The notes under the pieces are model-generated. The model had not been told where the DNA came from and did not search any database. It worked only from the letters and a program-made list of their open reading frames with translations. A DNA stretch of 39,590 bases. It comes from Eikenella sp. (GTDB lineage Bacteria > Pseudomonadota > Gammaproteobacteria > Burkholderiales > Neisseriaceae). The stretch is from NCBI GenBank assembly GCA_030528345.1, contig JAUMZB010000018.1:1-39590 (forward strand), in the 5' to 3' direction. Shown piece after piece: positions 32,975 to 39,226 of the stretch. The translations under genes were made by a program, and so were the position numbers. Position 1 is the stretch's first letter, and each line of letters opens with the position of its first letter.

Positions 32975-33340
32975 ATGAACGACACCGTTTTCCTGCACGG
33001 TTTGAAAGCAGACACCCTGATCGGCGTGTACGACTGGGAGCGCACCCGCCCCAAAACCGTCTTGTTCGACATCGACATTTACACCGATCTCTCCGCCGCC
33101 GGCGCCAGCGACGAAGTGGACGACACCGTGCATTACGGCGAAGTGGCCGACACCGTGCGCGCCGGCGTGAAGGCACAGCAGTTTTTTCTGCTCGAAGCCT
33201 TGGCCGAATACGTGGCCGCGCTGATTTTGAACAATTTCCGCTGCGAGCGCGTGCGCCTGAGGGTGGTCAAGCCGGGCATTTTGCCCGATGTGCGCGAAGT
33301 GGGCATTGTGATCGAACGCCAACGCGGCAACGTCCGCTAA
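32975..33340 (+). CDS. folB: Dihydroneopterin aldolase
   Basis: A 121-residue folate-pathway enzyme cleaving dihydroneopterin to hydroxymethyl-dihydropterin. Seen: Ile-Gly-Val-Tyr-Asp-Trp-Glu-Arg near residue 20, Asp-Thr-Val-His-Tyr-Gly-Glu-Val, Leu-Leu-Glu-Ala-Leu-Ala-Glu (catalytic-site Glu) and Val-Val-Lys-Pro. GAGG precedes the ATG at 32975; an upstream ATG at 32933 is rejected. plsY-folB divergence is common in Neisseriaceae and other beta-proteobacteria. Confidence 0.95.
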   Translation: MNDTVFLHGLKADTLIGVYDWERTRPKTVLFDIDIYTDLSAAGASDEVDDTVHYGEVADTVRAGVKAQQFFLLEALAEYVAALILNNFRCERVRLRVVKPGILPDVREVGIVIERQRGNVR

Positions 33341-33341
33341 A

Positions 33342-33557
33342 CGCCTGTTCCAAGTCTTTTCGTGAAGCGGTTTTGGGCGGCAAAACCACGCCTGCCGGGC
33401 GGTACTCGAAGAGGGCGGTTTGTCACGTTTCGCCGGTAAAACCGGCCCGCGCAGCAAGATGGAACATCCTGCGGGCATTGCCCTTATCCCGTAGGGGCGA
33501 CGCCGCAGGCGGAGATTTTTCACCCAAAGCCGCCGCAATCGGGACTTGGCATAGGCG
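33342..33557. mobile_element. MITE-like element, copy B (~216 bp)
   Basis: Terminal inverted repeat CGCCTGTTCCAAGTC (33342-33356) against GACTTGGCATAGGCG (33543-33557), 12 of 15 matching. The interior core CAAGATGGAACATCCTG (33454-33470), followed by GCGGGCATT and ATCCC, matches copies A and C. No gene inside. Together with a DUS pair it fills the 321-bp gap between the convergent folB and regulator genes. Confidence 0.6.
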
Positions 33558-33575
33558 CTTCAGCCGCCGCCAAAC

Positions 33576-33611
33576 AGGCTGCCTGCAAGCCTTCATGCTT
33601 TCAGGTAGCCT
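33576..33611. terminator. Imperfect DUS hairpin between folB and the regulator gene
   Basis: AGGCTGCCTGCAAGC (33576-33590) faces GCTTTCAGGTAGCCT (33597-33611), a 15-bp stem with two mismatches, between convergent genes. Probable terminator for the regulator and for folB. Confidence 0.6.
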
Positions 33612-33661
33612 GTTTCCCGTTTCATCGTCTGGCCCTTGTCAAAATCAAACGGCCGCCGCAT

Positions 33662-35371
33662 TTAATGCCCGCCCAAACCCATTTTCTTCATGCGGTAGGC
33701 CAATGCCGGGCGGGTGATGCCCAGTTTGCGCGCGGCTTTGGACACATTGCCCTGGCTGGCGCGCAAGGCGTGTTGGATCAGGTCTTGCTCGAATGCCTCC
33801 AAGGAAAAATCCGTTTGCAGCAGTTGCGCCAGCCAGCTTTGCCATTGCGCATTGTGGTTGCGTTGCAGCTGGATTTTGCCGGCGGCATCGAAACCTTCGG
33901 CATTAAACGGGGTTTCCCCGCAATTGGGGAAAAGGTTGCCGCTGGAAATGTGGCGGCTATGTTCGGTGAGAATGACGCCGCGTTCAATCACGTTTTCCAA
34001 CTCGCGGATATTGCCCGGCCAATCGTACTGCTGCAGCAATTCCATGCCCCGGTCGCTGATGCCGGGAATGTGTTTTTTATAAACGCCGCAAAACTTTTCC
34101 AAAAAGTGCGACACCAAAAGGGGGATGTCTTCTTTGCGCTCGCGCAACGGAGGGATGCGGATGGGAAACACATTGAGGCGGTAATAGAGGTCTGCGCGAA
34201 AGCGGCCGCCCTGCACCGCTTGCTGCAAGTCTTCATTGGTGGCGGTAACCACCCGCACGTCGATACGGCGGGTTTTCTGGTCGCCCACGCGCTCGTATTC
34301 GTTTTCCTGCAGCACACGCAGCAGGGCGGCTTGGGCGCGGGGCGAGAGTTCCACCACTTCATCCAGGAAAATGGTGCCGCCTTGGGCGCGCTCGAATTTG
34401 CCTTGACGCGACTGGCTGGCGCCGGTAAAGGCGCCTTTTTCCACGCCGAAGAGTTCGGATTCAATCAATTCCGGCGGAATACAGGCGCAGTTGATGGCCA
34501 CAAAGGGGCCGTCGGCACGCTCGCTGCCGGCATGCAGGCTGCGGGCGAAGGCTTCTTTGCCGGCGCCGGTTTCGCCTTGCAGCAATACGGTAACTTTGCT
34601 GCCGGCGGCGCTGGCCAGCAGGTTGTAGGCCTGACGGAAGGCTTTGGATTCGCCGATGGCATTGAAGATTTTGAATTCCGGGTCGGCACGCAGGGGCTGG
34701 CTGGAACGCAGGCGCACCAATTCGCTGCGTAAAGCGGCCAGCTCTTCCTGCACCGGATCGGGCATCATGGCGCGCTCGATGTCGGTCAGTTCCGGCCACT
34801 CTTCCGCCGGTTTGCCGACAATTTGGCAGCAGGAGTCGCCTTGGGCGGTGCAGGCGGTTTCCTGATAGATAATCGAGCGCCCCATAAAATAGCTGGTGTA
34901 GCCGCTGGCATAGCCCAGCAGCGTCCAACAAACCGTGCCGCGGACGGCTTCGCCGTGTTCGTTTTTCGGATACACGCCCGCTTCATAAGAATCGAACCAG
35001 TTGAACACGCCGTAATAATCGCCGCTGGCGATATTAAACGACAATTCCACAGGCTCCACTTTCACCATGCCGCGGATATTGTGCATTTGCGGCCCGGCCA
35101 AAAAGGCCTTTTGCGGGCTCATGTGCGGGCGCAGCTTGCGCGAAATCTCGGCATCTTTGATACCGGCCTGATAACCGAAGCGCATCAGAAACAGCTTGGC
35201 GCGCTCCGCCCCCAGCATGGCGATGAGATCGGCCTTGAGTTGTGCCATCACGCTGGCGTCCACCAACAGCATGCGCTGCTCGTTGAGCCAGATTTTGCCG
35301 TTGTCGGTATCGAAAGTGATGGCGCGGATCAGGTCTTTGGCCGTGGGCAGTTTCAGGGAAGCGCTACTCAT
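33662..35371 (-). CDS. dmpR: Phenol-responsive sigma-54 activator, DmpR/MopR/XylR type
   Basis: A 569-residue activator with the full three-domain layout. Residues ~15-210: XylR_N plus V4R sensor; His97 and Trp125 match the phenol-contacting His106 and Trp134 of MopR, and Cys148, Glu171, Cys174 and Cys182 keep the exact spacing of the MopR zinc ligands. Residues ~232-465: AAA+ with Walker A Gly266-Glu-Thr-Gly-Ala-Gly-Lys, Gly313-Ala-Phe-Thr-Gly-Ala (sigma-54 contact) and Walker B Ile-Phe-Leu-Asp-Glu. Residues ~540-563: Fis-type helix-turn-helix. The ATG at 35371 gives the family length (DmpR 563) and has AGG upstream. It is divergent from the hydroxylase operon it should control. Confidence 0.93.
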   Translation of the reverse strand: MSSASLKLPTAKDLIRAITFDTDNGKIWLNEQRMLLVDASVMAQLKADLIAMLGAERAKLFLMRFGYQAGIKDAEISRKLRPHMSPQKAFLAGPQMHNIRGMVKVEPVELSFNIASGDYYGVFNWFDSYEAGVYPKNEHGEAVRGTVCWTLLGYASGYTSYFMGRSIIYQETACTAQGDSCCQIVGKPAEEWPELTDIERAMMPDPVQEELAALRSELVRLRSSQPLRADPEFKIFNAIGESKAFRQAYNLLASAAGSKVTVLLQGETGAGKEAFARSLHAGSERADGPFVAINCACIPPELIESELFGVEKGAFTGASQSRQGKFERAQGGTIFLDEVVELSPRAQAALLRVLQENEYERVGDQKTRRIDVRVVTATNEDLQQAVQGGRFRADLYYRLNVFPIRIPPLRERKEDIPLLVSHFLEKFCGVYKKHIPGISDRGMELLQQYDWPGNIRELENVIERGVILTEHSRHISSGNLFPNCGETPFNAEGFDAAGKIQLQRNHNAQWQSWLAQLLQTDFSLEAFEQDLIQHALRASQGNVSKAARKLGITRPALAYRMKKMGLGGH

Positions 35372-35392
35372 GGATCCTGCCTTTCCTTTGTA

Positions 35393-35595
35393 GGGTCTGT
35401 TGATATTTGGCCGATGCAGCGGTTTTTCGCTTCGCAAGCCCGCCCCGCTACCGGGGAACCGTTCGCTTATGCAAGCAAAAAGCACAGCAGGATCAAACAT
35501 CTTGCGGGCATTTGCTTTGTCCCCTTGCGGGATGGGTGCCGTAAGCGGGAATGTTCGCCAAAAACACCGCCGTCATGCCAGCCGTCAACAGAACC
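35393..35595. mobile_element. MITE-like element, copy C (~203 bp), upstream of dmpR
   Basis: Inverted ends GGGTCTGTTGA (35393-35403) and TCAACAGAACC (35585-35595), one mismatch. The interior core CAGGATCAAACATCTTG (35487-35503), followed by CGGGCATTTGCTTTGTCCCC, matches copies A and B in the same orientation. It begins 22 bp upstream of the dmpR start codon, so the regulator's promoter must lie in or beyond it. An ORF running into dmpR from inside the element is not thought to be the true start. Confidence 0.65.
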
Positions 35596-35692
35596 TGGTG
35601 GTTTGTATGGATTTTATTGATATGGTGCGGCCAGTATAACGGCTGTACCTGTGCCCCCGTCAAATCTGCTTCCTGCCTGCACAGGCTACCTG

Positions 35693-35730
35693 AAAAGCCG
35701 GCTTCATCATTTGGTGAAACCGGCTTTTTT
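35693..35730 (+). terminator. Hairpin with T-tract enclosing the first activator site
   Basis: AAAAGCCGG (35693-35701) and CCGGCTTTT (35720-35728) make a 9-bp perfect stem ending in a T6 run, with an 18-nt loop that is exactly the first palindromic activator site. It overlaps the last bases of a DUS (35683-35694). It could insulate the operon from plus-strand transcription entering from the regulator side. Confidence 0.5.
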
Positions 35731-35750
35731 GCTTTTATCAAATGGTGAAA
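35702..35750 (+). promoter_or_regulatory. Two candidate DmpR-type upstream activating sites
   Basis: Two 18-bp imperfect palindromes: CTTCATCATTTGGTGAAA (35702-35719) and TTTTATCAAATGGTGAAA (35733-35750). Each has 8-bp arms around a 2-bp centre, and both are followed by (T)CCGGCT. Spacing is 31 bp, three helical turns, and the centres lie about 160 and 130 bp upstream of the predicted start, as for XylR/DmpR sites. Confidence 0.65.
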
Positions 35751-35814
35751 TCCGGCTGCAAAAATCGAGGCCTCTCCGTTTATTTATTTCAAATTTCAAA
35801 TTAATTCATTTAAA

Positions 35815-35827
35815 TATCAAAAAATTA
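35815..35827 (+). promoter_or_regulatory. IHF site (perfect consensus)
   Basis: TATCAAAAAATTA matches WATCAANNNNTTR at every position. It lies in an AT-rich island (about 35770-35830) between the activator sites and the -24/-12 promoter, where DNA bending is needed in the Pu and Po promoters. Confidence 0.6.
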
Positions 35828-35845
35828 AAACCCATTCCTTGCCGT

Positions 35846-35861
35846 TGGCATCCATTCTGCT
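35846..35861 (+). promoter_or_regulatory. Sigma-54 (-24/-12) promoter of the phenol hydroxylase operon
   Basis: TGGCAT-N5-CTGCT against the consensus TGGCAC-N5-TTGCW: the invariant GG and GC are present with the required 10-bp spacing. The predicted start is near 35872, leaving a ~48-nt leader before dmpK. This fits control by the adjacent sigma-54 activator. Confidence 0.7.
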
Positions 35862-35919
35862 AAACGAGACTGGCAGCCGGTGTCGGTTTCCGGCTACAGC
35901 CTGCTACAGGAGAAAAGCG

Positions 35920-36198
35920 ATGTCGAACCACCCCAAGCGCGAGGCCTTGCCCGGACTCACCAAATACATCCGCATCCGCAGCGGAGCGGACGCCCGTTTT
36001 GTCGAATTCGATTTCGCCATCGGCGACCCCAGCCTGTTTGTCGAACTGGTGATGCCGCCGGCGGCCTTCGCCGACTTTTGTGCCCGCAACGGCGTGGTGC
36101 ACATGAGCGAGGCGCAAATGGCGGCGGTGGACAGCGAACTGGACAAATGGCGTTACGGCGACGACACGCTGATGCGCCACAACCACGACCACGAATAA
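35920..36198 (+). CDS. dmpK: Phenol hydroxylase assembly protein, DmpK type
   Basis: A 92-residue protein, the usual first gene of multicomponent phenol hydroxylase operons (P0). DmpK is not part of the catalytic cycle but is needed in vivo to obtain the active iron-loaded oxygenase. Seen: Lys-Tyr-Ile-Arg-Ile-Arg and Arg-Phe-Val-Glu-Phe-Asp-Phe near the N-terminus and a Glu-Leu-x-Lys-Trp-Arg-Tyr-Gly-Asp-like C-terminal segment. It ends in a His-rich tail, His-Asn-His-Asp-His-Glu. CAGGAG precedes the ATG at 35920; a longer frame from 35839 crosses the promoter and is rejected. Confidence 0.88.
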   Translation: MSNHPKREALPGLTKYIRIRSGADARFVEFDFAIGDPSLFVELVMPPAAFADFCARNGVVHMSEAQMAAVDSELDKWRYGDDTLMRHNHDHE

Positions 36199-36250
36199 GC
36201 ATGCCCGCCCCCTCAACAACACCGACAACAAACCACAAAGGAGCAAACAC

Positions 36251-37246
36251 ATGACCCTGGAAATCAAGACCGCCGCCATCGAACCCGTGCGCCAGACCTA
36301 TGCGCACATCGCCCGCCGTTTCGGCGACAAACCGGCCACCCGCTATCAAGAGGCCACTTACGATGCGCAGGCCACCGCCAACTTCCACTACCGCCCGCTG
36401 TGGATGCCCGACAAAACCCTCAACGATGCCAGCCACACCGCCATCGTCATGGCCGACTGGTATGCGCTGAAAGACCCGCGCCAGTTCTATTACGGCGCCT
36501 ATGTACAAAACCGCGCGCGCATGCAGGAAAGCGCCGAGCACAGCTACTCTTTTTTCGCCAAACGCCAATGCGCCGATTATCTGAGCGCAGAAGTGAAGCA
36601 GCGGATTACCGTGGGCCTGTTGCCCCTGCGCCATGTGGAGCAAACCGCCAACCTCAACCACATGAGCGGCGCCGCCTACGGCTACGGCACCGCCGTCACC
36701 CAAGCCTGTTTGTATGCGGGCATGGACCGCTTGGGCATGGCGCAATACTTGTCGCGCATCGGCCTGATGCTGGACGACAACAGCGGTACCTCGCTGACCG
36801 CCGCCAAAAACGAATGGATGAACAACCCCGCCTGGCAAGGCTTGCGCGCGCTGTGCGAAGAAATGCTGGTGTGCCGCGACTGGTTCGAACTCATGCTGGT
36901 GCAAACCGTGCTGATGGACAGCCACATCCAGCAACTGGCCTACCACGCCTTCGGCACCTGGCTCGACGCCCACCAAGGCCGCGACGTGGCCATGCTCACC
37001 GAATTCATGCAGGACTGCCTCAAAGATGTCGACAACTGGGCCGACAGCGTGATCAAACTGGCCGCCGCCGAGAGCGAGGCCAACCGCGAACTGCTGCGGC
37101 AATGGGCCGCCGCCTGGCAGCCCAAAGTGGCGGCGGCTTGGCAAGCCCTGGCGCCCGCCCTGCTGGACGAAGACGCCGAGGCGGCCATGGCGGCGGCGGC
37201 CGATACCGTCAACAAACGTTTGGCCAAACTGGGTCTGGCTACCTGA
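36251..37246 (+). CDS. dmpL: Phenol hydroxylase oxygenase beta subunit (P1)
   Basis: A 331-residue subunit of the (alpha-beta-gamma)2 diiron oxygenase, helical like the alpha chain but without the metal ligands. Recognisable are Ala-Thr-Arg-Tyr-Gln-Glu-Ala-Thr-Tyr-Asp, Phe-His-Tyr-Arg-Pro-Leu-Trp and Asp-Pro-Arg-Gln-Phe-Tyr-Tyr-Gly-Ala-Tyr, all typical of DmpL/TomA1. AAAGGAG lies before the ATG. The TGA stop is part of an 11/12 DUS (37234-37245), which therefore also encodes the last residues. Confidence 0.94.
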   Translation: MTLEIKTAAIEPVRQTYAHIARRFGDKPATRYQEATYDAQATANFHYRPLWMPDKTLNDASHTAIVMADWYALKDPRQFYYGAYVQNRARMQESAEHSYSFFAKRQCADYLSAEVKQRITVGLLPLRHVEQTANLNHMSGAAYGYGTAVTQACLYAGMDRLGMAQYLSRIGLMLDDNSGTSLTAAKNEWMNNPAWQGLRALCEEMLVCRDWFELMLVQTVLMDSHIQQLAYHAFGTWLDAHQGRDVAMLTEFMQDCLKDVDNWADSVIKLAAAESEANRELLRQWAAAWQPKVAAAWQALAPALLDEDAEAAMAAAADTVNKRLAKLGLAT

Positions 37247-37295
37247 AAACCGGTTTGGAACGATTTCAAGACAAGCAAGGATAAGGAGAAAGCGA

Positions 37296-37562
37296 ATGTC
37301 CAAAGTGTATCTGGCCCTGCAAGACAACGATATGTCGCGCTACATCGTCGCGGCGGTGGAAGAAGACAACCCCGAAGTGGTGGTGCATTACCAGCCGGCG
37401 ATGATCCGCATGGAATGCGACGGCGAGCTGGCGGTGAAACGCAGCACCGTGGAGGCGCATCTGGGCCAAAGCTGGGATGTGCAGGAACTGCACCTCAATC
37501 TGATTACCCTGGGCGGCAATGTCGACGAAGACGACGAAGCCTTCCGCCTGAGCTGGCGCTAA
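37296..37562 (+). CDS. dmpM: Phenol hydroxylase effector protein (P2)
   Basis: An 88-residue cofactor-less effector of the MmoB/DmpM family, which binds the oxygenase and tunes substrate access and electron transfer. The N-terminus (Val-Tyr-Leu-Ala-Leu-Gln-Asp-Asn-Asp) and C-terminus (Trp-Asp-Val-Gln-Glu-Leu-His-Leu-Asn-Leu-Ile-Thr-Leu-Gly-Gly) match well. AAGGAG precedes the ATG. A variant DUS (AGGCTGCCTGAA) at 37579-37590 separates it from dmpN. Confidence 0.94.
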   Translation: MSKVYLALQDNDMSRYIVAAVEEDNPEVVVHYQPAMIRMECDGELAVKRSTVEAHLGQSWDVQELHLNLITLGGNVDEDDEAFRLSWR

Positions 37563-37619
37563 GCTCCGTACCAACACCAGGCTGCCTGAAAACAAGCCGA
37601 GCACACAAGGAGAACCACT

Positions 37620-39122
37620 GTGGCTGCCAAACTGAATCTGAAAGACAAATACCGCCTGCTTACCCGCGATCTGGACTGGGATTTCAGCTATCAAGACCGC
37701 AAACAGGCCTTCCCCTACGAAGAATTCGAAGGCATCAAGATTACCGATTGGTCGAAATGGGAAGACCCCTTCCGCCTCACCATGGACGCCTATTGGAAAT
37801 ACCAGGCCGAAAAAGAGAAAAAACTGTATGCCATCTTCGACGCCTTTGCGCAAAACCATGCGCAAATGAACGTGTCCGACCCGCGCTACCTCAACGCCAT
37901 CAAAATCTTCCTCACCGGCGTGACCCCGCTCGAATACCAGGCCTTCCAGGGTTTTGCCCATGTGGGCCGCCAATTCGGCGGCATCGGTGCGCGCATCGCC
38001 TCGCAAATGCAGTCCATCGACGAATTGCGCCATGTGCAAACCCAAATCCATGCCATGAGCCACTACAACAAATATTTCGACGGCTTCCAAGACTGGAGCC
38101 ATATGCATGATCGCGTGTGGTATCTCTCCGTGCCCAAGTCTTTTTTTGAAGACGCGCGCTCGGCCGGACCGTTTGAGTTTTTGGTGGCCATCAGCTTCTC
38201 GTTCGAATATGTGCTCACCAATCTGTTGTTCGTGCCCTTTATGTCGGGCGCGGCCTACAACGGCGACATGGCCACCGTCACCTTCGGTTTCAGCGCCCAG
38301 TCGGACGAGGCGCGCCACATGACCTTGGGCTTGGAAATCATCAAATTCCTGCTCGAACAGCACGAAGACAATGTGCCCATCGTGCAGAAATGGATAGACA
38401 AATGGTTCTGGCGCGGCACCCGCCTGCTCTCCATCGTCGCCATGATGATGGACTACATGCTGCCCAACAAGGTGATGTCGTGGAAAGAGGCGTGGGAAGT
38501 GTATTACGAAGAAGCCGGCGGCGCCCTGTTCAAAGATCTGGCCCGCTACGGCATCCGCGCGCCCAAATACAGCGAAGTCATCGAAAAAGAGAAAGAACAC
38601 ATCTCGCATCAGGCTTGGTGGATTTTCTACAACTTCACCCACGCCGCCGGCTTCCACACCTGGATTCCCACCGACGAAGAGCTGGACTGGTTGAGCGAAA
38701 AATACCCCGACACCTTCGACAAATACTACCGCCCGCGCTGGGCGCTGGCCAAGCAAATGGCCGCCGAAGGCAAGCGTTTCTACTCCAGCGGCCTGCCGCA
38801 ACTGTGCCAAGTGTGCCAGGTGCCGATGGGCTTTACCGAAATGGACGGCGACCCCGGCCAAATCAGCTACCGCAGCGCCGAGTTTGAAGGCGAGCGTTAC
38901 CACATGTGTTCCGACGGCTGCCGCGACATCTTCCTGGAAGAACCGGAAAAATTCGTCCAAGCCTGGCTGCCGGTACACCAAATCCTGCAAGGCAATTGCG
39001 GCGGCCCCGATTTGGAAGTGATGCTGCGCGACTACTACCGCATGAATGTGGGCGCCGACAACCTCGACATGGCCGGCTCGCCCGACGAGCAGCGCTGGCA
39101 GCAATGGAAAGGCGCGGCCTGA
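37620..39122 (+). CDS. dmpN: Phenol hydroxylase oxygenase alpha subunit (P3), diiron active site
   Basis: The 500-residue catalytic subunit, which hydroxylates phenol (and probably methylphenols) to catechol with O2. All six diiron ligands are present: Glu105, Glu135-x2-His138 in helix pair one and Glu196, Glu230-x2-His233 (Asp-Glu-Ala-Arg-His) in helix pair two. A Cys-x2-Cys and Cys-x3-Cys pair near residues 395-440 (Leu-Cys-Gln-Val-Cys; Met-Cys-Ser-Asp-Gly-Cys) matches the zinc site of PHs. A GTG start with AAGGAG nine bases upstream is chosen. No frameshift or missing motif, so it looks functional. Confidence 0.96.
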   Translation: MAAKLNLKDKYRLLTRDLDWDFSYQDRKQAFPYEEFEGIKITDWSKWEDPFRLTMDAYWKYQAEKEKKLYAIFDAFAQNHAQMNVSDPRYLNAIKIFLTGVTPLEYQAFQGFAHVGRQFGGIGARIASQMQSIDELRHVQTQIHAMSHYNKYFDGFQDWSHMHDRVWYLSVPKSFFEDARSAGPFEFLVAISFSFEYVLTNLLFVPFMSGAAYNGDMATVTFGFSAQSDEARHMTLGLEIIKFLLEQHEDNVPIVQKWIDKWFWRGTRLLSIVAMMMDYMLPNKVMSWKEAWEVYYEEAGGALFKDLARYGIRAPKYSEVIEKEKEHISHQAWWIFYNFTHAAGFHTWIPTDEELDWLSEKYPDTFDKYYRPRWALAKQMAAEGKRFYSSGLPQLCQVCQVPMGFTEMDGDPGQISYRSAEFEGERYHMCSDGCRDIFLEEPEKFVQAWLPVHQILQGNCGGPDLEVMLRDYYRMNVGADNLDMAGSPDEQRWQQWKGAA

Positions 39123-39150
39123 AGCCCGAAGCCGCACAGCGGCGGCATAC

Positions 39151-39191
39151 AGGCTACCTGAAAACCCCAAATCATTGATTTCAGGCAGCCT
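39151..39191. repeat. Inverted DUS pair inside the dmp operon
   Basis: A perfect AGGCTACCTGAAA (39151-39163) faces TTTCAGGCAGCCT (39179-39191), a 13-bp stem with one mismatch and a 15-nt loop, between dmpN and dmpO. No T-tract follows, so full termination is not expected; it may protect upstream RNA or lower dmpO expression. Confidence 0.6.
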
Positions 39192-39226
39192 GCCCACAAC
39201 AACAATAACCCCCCAAGGAGAAAACC

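Larger units (their letters stand above)
911..39162. repeat. Dispersed Eikenella-type DNA uptake sequences (DUS)
   Basis: Perfect 12-mers AGGCTACCTGAA or complement start at 911, 3259, 3282, 4017, 5435, 6649, 8106, 9417, 10209, 10702, 11972, 12016, 13523, 15381, 16249, 17117, 17134, 24470, 24713, 24732, 25649, 28392, 30090, 33600, 35683 and 39151. One-mismatch copies add about fifteen more. DUS are bound by the minor pilin ComP during DNA uptake. The count is by eye and may miss a few. Confidence 0.9.

Noticed and set aside
32297..33538. 413-codon minus frame extending plsY upstream through folB
   Set aside because: The upstream part is antisense to folB and the MITE-like copy B. PlsY homology begins at 32920.
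35371..35500. A 43-residue N-terminal extension of the DmpR-type regulator
   Set aside because: The extension lies within MITE-like copy C, has no matching ribosome site, and would exceed the family's usual length; the ATG at 35371 matches it.
35957..37327. Minus-strand open frame of 456 codons across dmpK-dmpL
   Set aside because: Antisense shadow of recognised genes with no domain of its own.
37266..39197. Long open frame (643 codons) on the minus strand across dmpM-dmpN-dmpO
   Set aside because: Composition is Val/Gly/Ala/His-rich with no family signature, and it is exactly antisense to well-supported dmp genes. High-GC codon bias produces such shadows.
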